Part shown: positions 32,298 to 40,265 of the stretch, in pieces
How the letters are laid out: each line of letters begins with the position of its first letter
Numbering within the stretch: the first letter of the stretch is position 1
Assembly: GCA_031430435.1 (NCBI GenBank)
Contig: JANPBM010000110.1
Coordinates: 62,001-126,000, forward strand
Source: JANNVK01 sp031430435
Lineage (GTDB): Bacteria > Acidobacteriota > Blastocatellia > Pyrinomonadales > Pyrinomonadaceae
Direction of reading: 5' to 3'
Length of the DNA: 64,000 nucleotides
Notes under the pieces: generated by a model
Seen by the model: only the letters and a program-made list of their open reading frames with translations
What the model was told of the DNA's origin: nothing
Databases searched by the model: none
Position numbers and translations under genes: made by a program

Positions 32298-33047
32298 ATG
32301 AGTGAAAAGAAAAGCAGTTTGCCTGTGGCAATTATCGGTGTAGTTTTGTTGGCGGCGGTCGGCGGCGGAGCGTGGCTTTACAGCCAAGGCGGTAAACCGC
32401 CGGTTAAACCCGCCGGCACCAACGCCAATAAAACGCAAAACATCGATTACAACACCGCTTCGCCGGGAGCCGAACCTGCGTGGTCGAAAGGATCGAATAA
32501 CGCTTCGGTCGTAATCGAAGAATTTGCCGATTTAGCGTGTCCGCAATGTGCGAAAGTTACGCCGATTCTGCACGAAGTTCGGTCAAGTTACGGTGATAAA
32601 GTTAAATTTATTTTCCGCCAATTTCCGCTTGAAATCCCTGCTCATAAAAATGCGTATGATGCCGCGAGAGCCGCCGAAGCCGCCGGAATGCAGGGAAAGT
32701 TTTGGGAAATGGAAAACATTTTGTTCAAAAATCAAACACTCTGGCAACCTGTCGCCGATCCGCGTCCGCTGTTTGAAGATTACGCGAAACAAATCGGTTT
32801 GAATGTTGAGCAGATGAAAACCGATATGATCGGAATGCCCGCCACGTTGCGCGTCGATGCCGACAAAAAACGCGGTAAAGCCTTAGACGTTAATTCAACT
32901 CCGTCGGTTTATCTGAGCGGAAAGTTGCTTGAGTTGAAAGATACCGCGTCCGAGAATTTGAAAAAGCTGATTGATGCGGAATTGGCGAAAAACTCGTCTG
33001 CTCCGGCAGTACCCGCGACAAACGCAAGTTCTTCGGCAAGCCAATGA
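32298..33047 (+). CDS. Membrane-anchored DsbA/thioredoxin-like oxidoreductase
   Basis: 249 residues: an N-terminal signal anchor (SLPVAIIGVVLLAAVGGGAWLY, about 7-28), a Pro/Ala/Asn linker, then a DsbA-type thioredoxin fold with the active site LACPQCAKVTPIL (CPQC, about residues 79-82) and the cis-Pro region VNSTPSVYLSG. A low-complexity Ala/Ser tail follows. It likely introduces disulfides in the periplasm and is re-oxidised by the VKOR homologue encoded immediately downstream with a 4-nt overlap. Confidence 0.9.
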   Translation: MSEKKSSLPVAIIGVVLLAAVGGGAWLYSQGGKPPVKPAGTNANKTQNIDYNTASPGAEPAWSKGSNNASVVIEEFADLACPQCAKVTPILHEVRSSYGDKVKFIFRQFPLEIPAHKNAYDAARAAEAAGMQGKFWEMENILFKNQTLWQPVADPRPLFEDYAKQIGLNVEQMKTDMIGMPATLRVDADKKRGKALDVNSTPSVYLSGKLLELKDTASENLKKLIDAELAKNSSAPAVPATNASSSASQ

Positions 33048-33478
33048 ACGAACTAACCAAAACAACCTCGTTCGTAAAATTTGCCGTCATCGCGGTAATT
33101 CTTTCGCTTGGCGGAATTGCGGACGCGGTTTATTTGACCGTGCATCATTACACGGGCGAACAAGTTCCGTGCGGCGCGACGGGCGGTTGCGAGATGGTTT
33201 TGAGCAGTGCGTATGCCACTGTTTACGGCATTCCGCTTGCATTTTTCGGAGCAGTCGCGTACTTTACGGCTTTTTCGCTCGCCGTTTTGACTTCGTTCGG
33301 AAACGTCAAACTTTGGAATTTGTTCGGGTTGCAGGTAACGTTGATGGCGTGCTTTTCGGCGTGGCTGGTTTATCTTCAAGCATACCAGATTCAAGAATTT
33401 TGCCAATATTGTTTGGTTTCCGCCGGCATTTGTTTCTCGCTTTTTATTACTTTTGCAGCATCTAAAATACTAAAATAA
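33044..33478 (+). CDS. Vitamin K epoxide reductase (VKOR) family protein
   Basis: A 144-residue four-helix membrane protein with the family's cysteine pairs: CGATGGCEMVLSS (loop Cys pair and the conserved Ser) and the redox CxxC in FCQYCLVSAG. Bacterial VKORs replace DsbB, moving electrons from a DsbA-like partner to quinone. The 4-bp overlap with the DsbA-like gene makes the partnership clear. It is separated from ribF only by a heptad repeat. Confidence 0.92.
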   Translation: MNELTKTTSFVKFAVIAVILSLGGIADAVYLTVHHYTGEQVPCGATGGCEMVLSSAYATVYGIPLAFFGAVAYFTAFSLAVLTSFGNVKLWNLFGLQVTLMACFSAWLVYLQAYQIQEFCQYCLVSAGICFSLFITFAASKILK

Positions 33479-33485
33479 ATTCTAA

Positions 33486-33569
33486 CGGAAAACTGAAAAT
33501 GGAAAATGATGATATTCATAAACTTAACTATCAATTTTCCGTTATCCGTTTTCCACTTTCCGTTTTCAA
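33486..33569. repeat. Heptad array with inverted arms between VKOR gene and ribF
   Basis: The left arm is CGGAAAA, CTGAAAA, TGGAAAA (33486-33506) and continues as TGATGAT. The right arm is TTTTCCG, TTATCCG, TTTTCCA, CTTTCCG, TTTTCAA (33535-33569), in exact 7-bp steps and ending directly at the first ATG of ribF. The arms are reverse complementary. Structure matches the array at 4515-4608 but with a different heptad. Confidence 0.9.
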
Positions 33570-34526
33570 ATGATGAAAGTATTCCACGATTTAAATAATG
33601 CGAACATTTTGCGACCGACTTGTTTGACGCTTGGCGTATTTGACGGTTTGCATCTCGGTCATCAGCGGATTATGCAAACGGTGGTTGAACGTGCCGCGTT
33701 GACCGACACAACGCCGACCGTGATTACTTTCGACCCGCATCCGCGTTCGGTTTTGTCGCCCGAAAATGCTCCGCCGTTGTTGCAAACTCTCGACCAACGA
33801 CTTTCCGCCTTTGAATTTCTCGGCATCAAACAAACGATTGTCATTCGCTTTGACCAAGAATTTGCGGCAATCGATGCCGAATTCTTCTTGCGTCAAACCG
33901 TTTGCGAAAGATTACAAGCAAAAGAAGTTTATCTCGGCGAAGGCTTTGCTTTCGGCAAACACCGCAGCGGAAATTTTGAACTGCTTCATAAAATATCCGC
34001 CGAAATCGGTTTTATCGCCCGGGAAATACCCGAAATAAAACTGCGCGGAAATCGAATTTCGTCGTCGAAAATCAGAAAACTTTTATCGGCGGGCAAAGTA
34101 AATTTGGCGCGCCGAATGCTCGGCAGACCTTACGGAGTCGAAGGACAGATTGTCCGAGGTTTTCAACGCGGACGAACAATCGGTTTTCCGACTGCTAATT
34201 TAAAGCCGAAAAATCGGGTGGTGCCGAAATACGGCGTGTATGCAACCGCCACGCTGATTGATGATGTGTGGCGGCGAAGTATTACCAACGTCGGCGTGCG
34301 TCCGACTTTTGAAAACGAACCGGAGCCTTCGGTGGAAACATTTATATTTGACTTCGACGGCGATTTATACGGCGATTCGTTGCGTTTGCGATTTCTGCAC
34401 CGCATCCGCGATGAAAAAAAATTTAACGGTATTGACGAACTGAAAGCTCGGATTAGAAAAGATTGCGATGTTGCCTTAAATTATTTCTCGCACGAAGGCG
34501 TAACGAATATGCTGAAAATCAGTTAG
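33570..34526 (+). CDS. ribF: Bifunctional riboflavin kinase/FAD synthetase
   Basis: RibF phosphorylates riboflavin to FMN and adenylates FMN to FAD. 318 residues: an N-terminal nucleotidyltransferase domain with LTLGVFDGLHLGHQRIM (GxFDGxHxGH) and the RISSSKIRKLL loop, then a C-terminal flavokinase domain with RGFQRGRTIGFPTANL and YGVYAT. The start could be either of two successive ATGs (33570 or 33573). The usual ribosome-binding site is replaced by the pyrimidine-rich arm of a heptad repeat, so translation may depend on something else. Confidence 0.95.
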   Translation: MMKVFHDLNNANILRPTCLTLGVFDGLHLGHQRIMQTVVERAALTDTTPTVITFDPHPRSVLSPENAPPLLQTLDQRLSAFEFLGIKQTIVIRFDQEFAAIDAEFFLRQTVCERLQAKEVYLGEGFAFGKHRSGNFELLHKISAEIGFIAREIPEIKLRGNRISSSKIRKLLSAGKVNLARRMLGRPYGVEGQIVRGFQRGRTIGFPTANLKPKNRVVPKYGVYATATLIDDVWRRSITNVGVRPTFENEPEPSVETFIFDFDGDLYGDSLRLRFLHRIRDEKKFNGIDELKARIRKDCDVALNYFSHEGVTNMLKIS

Positions 34527-34587
34527 CCGGACGAGGAAACTGCAATACTCCAAGTTTTTCGCATCGCTTTTCTTTAAAAGCAAATTT

Positions 34588-36570
34588 GTGATAGTTTCTG
34601 ATACATCAATGCTGTTGACACTTTTTACAATCGCAATCATAACTTTCGGCGGAACCGCGCTTTCAACTTTTTTCTGCGGTAAGGACGAAAAATTATTGGT
34701 GCGTCTTGCCGGCGGAAACGTTATCGGTTCATCGATTTTTGGGCTGATTGCATTTATCGGCGCGTGTTTATTTAATTTCGGCATCGGCACCGTGGCAATC
34801 GCTTTGATAATAAACTGTTTGCCGTTGATGTTGTTGGCAAATAAAGATTTACGAAACTCGTTTAAGCCGAATTTTTCATCCGTCAACTACGGAAATTTAA
34901 TATATTACACCACGTTTTTTGTTCTATTCTACTTCTTTTTTGACAGAACGATGCTTGAAACAAAGGACGGAATTTTTACCGGCGGTTCGCAAAACCTCGG
35001 AGATTTACCTTTTCATTTGGGAACAATTTTCAGTTTCACCGAAGGCAATAATTTTCCGCCCGAAAATCCTTCGTTTGCGGGTGCGAAATTCACATATCCG
35101 TTCATCGCCGATTTTATTGCCGCGTGTTTCGTCAAACTCGGATCGAGCGTCCGCGAGGCGATGCTGTGGCAAAATATAACTCTCGCCTTTTCGTTATTGA
35201 TATTATTGGAAAATTTCACGGTTGAATTTACAAACAATAAACTTGCGGGAAAAATCGCCCCGTTGCTGTTATTTTTCAGCGGAGGTTTAGGTTTTTTGTG
35301 GTTCGCCAAAGATTATTGGAACGACGGACGCGGTTTTTTAGAATTTATTTGGAACTTAAAAGTCGATTACACAATTCGCAGCGAAGGTTTCAGATTCGGC
35401 AACAGTTTGACCACGTTGTTTATGACTCAGCGAAGTCTGCTTTTCGGAATGCCGATAACGCTCATAGTTTTGACTTATTTATGGAAATTGTTCAGCGAAG
35501 ACAGTCGAGAGTCAGACATAAACAGGGTTGAACCGCAAGAAAAAGTTCTATCTTTTACACCTTACCTTTTACCTTTATCCGTCGGATTGCTGGCGGGAAC
35601 ATTACCGTTAATTCATCTGCACAGTTTGATTGTGCTGTTTATTGTAACCGCCTTTTTGCTGATGTTCGGCAAAAACAAAGTGCGTGAATATATGACGTTC
35701 GGCGTTGGGGTTTGCCTGATTGCGATCCCTGAACTTGTGTTTGCGATGACCGGAACTTCAAATCGGACAAGCGAGTTTTTCGGCTGGCATTTCGGTTGGG
35801 ACACAGGCAAGGAAAACGTCGTCGTTTTCTACTTAAAAAGTCTGGGTTTGTTTATTCCGGCACTGATTATTGCGGTGTCAATTTTGTTTACAAAGAAAAA
35901 TAGCGGCGAAACGTCTCATCATTCACCGATAACGATTCATCATTTGCTTTACTATTTACCGTTTGCGGCGTGTTTTATTATCGCCAACGTTTTCAAACTC
36001 GCGCCTTGGGAATGGGACAATATCAAAGTTTTGATTTATTGGTTTGTCGGCTCGATTCCGTTCGTTGCTTTGGCGTTGGCGAAGTTATGGGAACGCGCAT
36101 TGCCTTTCAAACTGCTCGCCGCAAGTTGTTTATTTTGCTTGACTTTGGCGGGAATGGCGGATGTTTGGCGAGTTTTATCGAAGACGATTAACTACCAAGT
36201 TTTTGACAAAGACGCAGTCGCGATTGCCGAACAAATAAAGGCTGAATTACCGCCGAAAGCGCTTATTTTAAACGCTCCGACTTATAATTCCGCCATAGTT
36301 TTATCGGGCAGACGCTCATTTATGCGATACACCGGACATTTATCGTCGCACGGAATCGATTTTGCTCCGCGAGAAAACGACGTAAAATCTATTTACAAAG
36401 GCGAAAGCGTTTCGGATATTTTATTAAGACAAGATAAAATAGAATATGTGCTGATAAGTCCGATAGAATTAAGTGAATCGGACGCAAACGAAGATTTTTT
36501 CGCAAAATTTCCGATTGTGTGCGAAAGCGGACAATATAAACTTTACAAGATAACGGATACACCGAAATAA
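34588..36570 (+). CDS. Polytopic membrane protein, glycosyltransferase-like (unassigned)
   Basis: A 660-residue protein with about 12-14 hydrophobic segments and a C-terminal soluble domain of about 130 residues (ALILNAPTYNSAIVLSGRRSFMRYTGH...). The first luminal loop contains GDLPFHLGTIFSFTEGNNFPPENPSFAG, which has the acidic-first-loop feel of GT-C-type glycosyltransferases, but no family is firmly recognised. The start is either GTG 34588 or ATG 34609; neither has a good ribosome-binding site. Two loops contain 7-bp-period repeat insertions (35552-35579 and 35914-35941) translated as TPYLLPL and SHHSPITIHH. Confidence 0.7.
   Translation: MIVSDTSMLLTLFTIAIITFGGTALSTFFCGKDEKLLVRLAGGNVIGSSIFGLIAFIGACLFNFGIGTVAIALIINCLPLMLLANKDLRNSFKPNFSSVNYGNLIYYTTFFVLFYFFFDRTMLETKDGIFTGGSQNLGDLPFHLGTIFSFTEGNNFPPENPSFAGAKFTYPFIADFIAACFVKLGSSVREAMLWQNITLAFSLLILLENFTVEFTNNKLAGKIAPLLLFFSGGLGFLWFAKDYWNDGRGFLEFIWNLKVDYTIRSEGFRFGNSLTTLFMTQRSLLFGMPITLIVLTYLWKLFSEDSRESDINRVEPQEKVLSFTPYLLPLSVGLLAGTLPLIHLHSLIVLFIVTAFLLMFGKNKVREYMTFGVGVCLIAIPELVFAMTGTSNRTSEFFGWHFGWDTGKENVVVFYLKSLGLFIPALIIAVSILFTKKNSGETSHHSPITIHHLLYYLPFAACFIIANVFKLAPWEWDNIKVLIYWFVGSIPFVALALAKLWERALPFKLLAASCLFCLTLAGMADVWRVLSKTINYQVFDKDAVAIAEQIKAELPPKALILNAPTYNSAIVLSGRRSFMRYTGHLSSHGIDFAPRENDVKSIYKGESVSDILLRQDKIEYVLISPIELSESDANEDFFAKFPIVCESGQYKLYKITDTPK
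35552..35579. repeat. In-frame heptad repeat within the membrane protein gene (first)
   Basis: CTTTTAC, ACCTTAC, CTTTTAC, CTTTATC: four 7-bp units. Upstream AGACAGT, CGAGAGT, CAGACAT (about 35499-35519) is also in 7-bp steps. Together they correspond to a polar insert between two membrane segments. Confidence 0.7.
35914..35948. repeat. In-frame heptad repeat within the membrane protein gene (second)
   Basis: TCTCATC, ATTCACC, GATAACG, ATTCATC, ATTTGCT in 7-bp steps, coding for the His-rich loop SHHSPITIHHL. It is weaker than the other arrays but falls again in a loop between membrane segments. Confidence 0.5.
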
Positions 36571-36620
36571 AGTTAAAAAACACCCGTAAAACTTTCGTGT
36601 GTGAAAGATTACTGACTATT

Positions 36621-37838
36621 ATGACACAATCCAAATTTTCAAAAAACCATATTTCAACCAAAGCCGCAAGTTTTACGGAATCCGTAATCCGTGAAATGTC
36701 GCGTGAAGCGGCAAAGTACTCAGCGGTTAATCTGGGACAAGGTTTTCCAGATTTCCCTGCACCTTCGGACATCAAACAAAAAGCCGTTGAAGCAATTTTG
36801 GGCGATCATAACCAATACGCAATTACTTGGGGCGTAAAAGATTTGCGTGATGCGATTGTCCGTAAATCTAAGTTGTTCTTAGGTTTAGACGTTGACGCGG
36901 AAACTGAAATTACCGTAACCTGCGGTTCAACCGAAGGAATGATCGCCGGAATGCTGGCGTGTGTGAACGCGGGCGACGAAGTTATCGTGTTTGAGCCGTA
37001 TTATGAAAATTACTCGCCCGATGCTATTTTGTCGGACGCAAAACCTCGCCACGTTTCGCTTTATCGAACGGAAAACGGTTGGAATTTCGACCAAGACGAA
37101 CTCCGTGCCGCATTCAACGAAAAGACGAAAGCAATCATAATCTGCAACCCGAATAATCCGACCGGAAAAGTTTTTACCCGCGAAGAACTCGAATTTATCG
37201 CCGAACTTTGCAAAGAATTTGATGTGATTTGCTTCACCGACGAAATTTACGAACATATTATTTATCAACCGAACGAAGACCAAGGGACTATTGACAAAGG
37301 ACTAAGGACTCATATTTGTATGGCGGCGATTGACGGAATGCGTGAGCGGACGGTTGTCGTTAATTCGCTTTCAAAAACTTATTCGGTTACAGGTTGGCGA
37401 ATCGGCTATTGTATCGCACCGCCGAATATTACGTCGGCGATTCGGAAAGTTCACGATTTTTTGACGGTCGGTGCGGCGAATCCGTTGCAGGTTGCGGGTG
37501 CGTACGCGTTGAGTTTACCTGAAAGTTATTACGCGGATTTACAAAAAGAGTATCAATTGAAGCGAGATTTTATTGTCCCGATTTTGCAAGACGCAGGTTT
37601 TAAGTGCGATTATCCCGAAGGCGCGTATTATGTAATGTGCGATATTTCAAATTTCGGCTTCAAAAATGACATCGAATTTACCAAACATTTAATCGGTGAA
37701 ATCGGCGTGGCGTGTGTTCCCGCGTCAAGTTTTTATTTCGATAAATCGCTCGGAAGCCAACAAGTACGGTTTTGTTTCTGCAAAAAAGACGAAACTTTGC
37801 AAGCAGCCGCAGAGAGGTTTCAGAAGCTGAAACGGTAA
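36621..37838 (+). CDS. PLP-dependent class I/II aminotransferase (kynurenine/methionine aminotransferase-like)
   Basis: 405 residues from the ATG at 36621; a longer reading adds eight residues with no support. Fold-type I aminotransferase of the Ib group: NLGQGFPDFPAP, ICNPNNPTGKVF (Asn contacting PLP), CFTDEIYEHI (Asp), NSLSKTYSVTGWRIGY (Schiff-base Lys). The QGFPDF opening is typical of the kynurenine-oxoglutarate / methionine aminotransferase set. Between YQPNE and ICMAAIDGMRERT lies an insert DQGTIDKGLRTH encoded by a 7-bp-period repeat. Substrate range is not predictable; it could deaminate aromatic amino acids feeding the homogentisate genes. Confidence 0.92.
   Translation: MTQSKFSKNHISTKAASFTESVIREMSREAAKYSAVNLGQGFPDFPAPSDIKQKAVEAILGDHNQYAITWGVKDLRDAIVRKSKLFLGLDVDAETEITVTCGSTEGMIAGMLACVNAGDEVIVFEPYYENYSPDAILSDAKPRHVSLYRTENGWNFDQDELRAAFNEKTKAIIICNPNNPTGKVFTREELEFIAELCKEFDVICFTDEIYEHIIYQPNEDQGTIDKGLRTHICMAAIDGMRERTVVVNSLSKTYSVTGWRIGYCIAPPNITSAIRKVHDFLTVGAANPLQVAGAYALSLPESYYADLQKEYQLKRDFIVPILQDAGFKCDYPEGAYYVMCDISNFGFKNDIEFTKHLIGEIGVACVPASSFYFDKSLGSQQVRFCFCKKDETLQAAAERFQKLKR
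37278..37312. repeat. In-frame heptad repeat inside the aminotransferase gene
   Basis: Five contiguous units GACCAAG, GGACTAT, TGACAAA, GGACTAA, GGACTCA (35 bp, nearly 12 codons) code for the insert DQGTIDKGLRTH in a surface position just after the Asp-containing strand. The units resemble the GGGACAA heptads at 4515. Confidence 0.85.
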
Positions 37839-38010
37839 AAAGGAAAAGGTAAAGGGGAAAGCTCTTTGCTTGTTTACGAAGGTACTTTATCAAATGTAAC
37901 TATGACGATTAAAAGGAAAGTTCTAGCTTGCCCTTTTACCCTTTACCTTTGTAACTATGACGATTAAAAGGAAATTTCTAGCTTGCCCTTTTACCCTTTA
38001 CCTTTTACCC
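37835..38010. repeat. Heptad array with nested 55-bp tandem repeat
   Basis: The left arm is GGTAAAA, AGGAAAA, GGTAAAG, GGGAAAG (37835-37862), overlapping the aminotransferase stop codon. The right arm is CCCTTTT, ACCCTTT, ACCTTTT, ACCC (37986-38010). Between them a 55-bp unit beginning GTAACTATGACGATTAAAAG is present twice (37896-37950, 37951-38005) with one mismatch; each copy carries a right arm. The array ends 10 bp before the subtilase ATG. Confidence 0.92.
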
Positions 38011-38019
38011 TAAAAAACT

Positions 38020-39393
38020 ATGGCTAACGAAAGTTTTCAATATCAACGACAAAAGACTTCAGCAGATATAACGGCGGGCGAAAATGTTTGTCCGGTTTGC
38101 TCGCGTGAATCGCAAAACGATTTTGTTTCGCTCGATTCAATGCCCGAAGATTTGCGGGCTTTGGTTTGTGCAAATGCTCCCGACACGGCTCAATTTGATG
38201 CGGTTTGTCCGCGTTGCGTTTTGCTTTTTACTCGTGCAAAAGATCAAATTTTGCAAGATGCGGCGATGCAGAAAGACGGTTCGAGTGTACTTTCGACACC
38301 GCTCAGACTTGATGCGGACGATCGTTTTACGGGCAAAGGAATCACGATTGCGTTTCTCGATTCAGGTTTTTATCCGCACGATGATTTGATAAAACCGACC
38401 AATCGAATTATCGGTTATCGCAGTTTGATGAGTGTTGACGGTGATGAATCTACGTTGCATCAAGCCGATGTGGCGAGTTGGCACGGAATGATGACATCGG
38501 TTGTCGCGGCGGGAAACGGTTATTTGTCAAACGGTTTTTATCGCGGAATTGCTCCCGAAGCAAATGTTGTTTTGGTCAAATTAGCCAAAACCGGACGCAT
38601 TACCGAGCAGAATATTCAAGACGGTTTGGAATGGATTTTGGCAAATCGGACAAAATTTAACATCCGCGTCGTGAACATTTCCGCCGGCGGAGATTTTGAA
38701 CAAAGCTACTTGCACGATTCATTGTCGCAAACGGTCGAACAATGCGTAAGTGCAGGTTTAACAATAGTTTGTGCGGTCGGCAACGCGGGACATTTGGATA
38801 ATCACCCCGTTTTTCCGCCGGCAAGTTCGCCTTCTGCAATCGCGGTCGGCGGTTTGGACGATAATAATTCGCTGAATCGGGCGAAACGAGGAATGTATCG
38901 TTCGAGTTACGGTCCGACGCTCGACGGTTTTCAAAAACCTGAAATTATCGCATCGAGTATTTGGGTTCCCGCACCGATTTTGCCGAACAGCCCGACGGCT
39001 CAAGAAACTAATTTGCTCGACACTTTGGACGATGCGAAAGACGAAGATTTAAAGGCAATTATTCGGGCAAACCCGAATATCGACGGCGAACTTGATGCCG
39101 AACTCGATGGAACAGTTCACTCGATTCGTCAAATTATCGCTCTCAAAATGCGGAATGAAGCAATGATTACGCGACATTATAAATACGTTGACGGAACTTC
39201 GTTTGCGTCGCCGATTGTATCGAGCGTTGCCGCGTGTATGCTTGAAGCAAATCCGAAATTAACGCCGCAGCAAGTAAAAAGAATTTTAATTTCGTCCGCT
39301 GAAAGATTGCCGAACCACGAAGTTGATAGGCAAGGTTGGGGCGTAATCAATCCGCGAAAAGCGGTGGAAATGGCATTGAAAATGCGAAATTAA
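38020..39393 (+). CDS. Subtilisin-like (S8) serine protease with N-terminal zinc-ribbon-like cysteines, apparently cytoplasmic
   Basis: 457 residues with no signal peptide. The first 70 residues carry two CxxC pairs (CPVC at 24-27, CPRC at 63-66) that could form a zinc ribbon. The S8 domain has catalytic Asp114 (AFLDSGF), His155 (SWHGMMTSVVAAG), the oxyanion Asn in CAVGNAGH and Ser394 (DGTSFASP). The His motif is HGMM where HGTH is usual. An insert of about 90 residues before the Ser (LLDTLDDAKDEDLKAI...) is unusual. No propeptide is evident. Intracellular subtilases without propeptides exist, but the N-terminal Cys4 module is atypical. Confidence 0.9.
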   Translation: MANESFQYQRQKTSADITAGENVCPVCSRESQNDFVSLDSMPEDLRALVCANAPDTAQFDAVCPRCVLLFTRAKDQILQDAAMQKDGSSVLSTPLRLDADDRFTGKGITIAFLDSGFYPHDDLIKPTNRIIGYRSLMSVDGDESTLHQADVASWHGMMTSVVAAGNGYLSNGFYRGIAPEANVVLVKLAKTGRITEQNIQDGLEWILANRTKFNIRVVNISAGGDFEQSYLHDSLSQTVEQCVSAGLTIVCAVGNAGHLDNHPVFPPASSPSAIAVGGLDDNNSLNRAKRGMYRSSYGPTLDGFQKPEIIASSIWVPAPILPNSPTAQETNLLDTLDDAKDEDLKAIIRANPNIDGELDAELDGTVHSIRQIIALKMRNEAMITRHYKYVDGTSFASPIVSSVAACMLEANPKLTPQQVKRILISSAERLPNHEVDRQGWGVINPRKAVEMALKMRN

Positions 39394-39395
39394 GA

Positions 39396-39466
39396 GAGGA
39401 AAAAGTAAAGAGCTGTTTCGTGGTTTCAACTTCCGAACATTTTTCACTTTTTCACTTTTCACTTTA
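39396..39466. repeat. Heptad array between subtilase gene and bshB1
   Basis: Left arm GAGGAAA, AAGTAAA (39396-39409) then GAGCTG. Right arm TTTTCAC, TTTTTCAC, TTTTCAC, TTTA (39441-39466; one 8-bp unit). It fills the gap between the subtilase stop and the ATG at 39472. It is less regular than the arrays at 4515 and 33486. Confidence 0.75.
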
Positions 39467-39471
39467 TAAAT

Positions 39472-40200
39472 ATGGTTGATGTTTTAGCAATTTTTGCACA
39501 TCCCGACGATGTCGAATTAAATGTTGGCGGAACGCTTTTGAAGTTAAAAAACTTCGGGCTTCGGACAGGCGCGTTAGACGTTACGCGCGGCGAAATGGGA
39601 ACACGCGGAACGGTCGAAGTTCGGGCAAAGGAAGCCGAAAATGCCGCAAAAGTGTTAAAATTAGACATCCGTGAAAACCTTGAACAACCCGACGGGCATG
39701 TTTGGTTGACCGAAGAAACCCGCACAAAATTAGTTCGGGTATTGCGTCGATTAAAACCAAAAGTCTTGTTTACACATCAACTTAACGATCCGCACCCGGA
39801 TCACGCGCACATTGCCGAACTCGTCCGCGAAGCGTCGCGAATGGCGAGTTTAGCCAAATACGACGGTAATTTCGGGCAAGAGCGAATTCCCGCTCCGATT
39901 GTTGCTCACAGTATTTTCTCGCGGTTGGTCGCACCTTCGTTTATTGTCGACATTTCAGATTTCGGCACAGAGAAGCTGAACGCCGTCAAAGCTCACGAAT
40001 CGCAGTTTTTTAATTCCAAATCGAATGAACCGGAAACTCGTTTGACCTCAAAGCGGTTTTTGTCGGAAATTGAAACCGGAATGGCTTATTTCGGCTCGCT
40101 CATAAATGTTGAATACGGCGAACCGTTTTATGTGCGTGAAGCATTGAATATTGAAAACCCGTTTGAACTTTTGACGAATTCGATGAATATTTATTCGTGA
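39472..40200 (+). CDS. bshB1: Bacillithiol biosynthesis deacetylase BshB1
   Basis: PIG-L/LmbE-family zinc enzyme that deacetylates GlcNAc-malate to GlcN-malate in bacillithiol synthesis. 242 residues with the metal motif AHPDDVELNVGGTL, GEMGTRGT, the NDPHPDHAHIAELV (HPDH) segment, and the C-terminal ETGMAYFGSLINVEYGEPFYVRE, all typical of BshB1. bshA and bshC are not in the window. The stop overlaps the longest reading of the hmgA frame, but hmgA most likely starts 65 bp later. Confidence 0.9.
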   Translation: MVDVLAIFAHPDDVELNVGGTLLKLKNFGLRTGALDVTRGEMGTRGTVEVRAKEAENAAKVLKLDIRENLEQPDGHVWLTEETRTKLVRVLRRLKPKVLFTHQLNDPHPDHAHIAELVREASRMASLAKYDGNFGQERIPAPIVAHSIFSRLVAPSFIVDISDFGTEKLNAVKAHESQFFNSKSNEPETRLTSKRFLSEIETGMAYFGSLINVEYGEPFYVREALNIENPFELLTNSMNIYS

Positions 40201-40265
40201 TTCAAGTTTCGGCAAAAGCGGATGTTTCGTTTGTAAATGAAAATTTTCGGCGACAAACTTTTTCT

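Noticed and set aside
37896..38005. The TATGACGATT in the 55-bp repeat as a short start codon-bearing peptide
   Set aside because: The frame closes after a few codons and the repeat structure explains the sequence.
4515..38010. Heptad arrays as CRISPR or as origin iterons
   Set aside because: Units are 7 bp with no spacers inside an arm, differ between loci, and there is no replication gene or DnaA-box cluster nearby.
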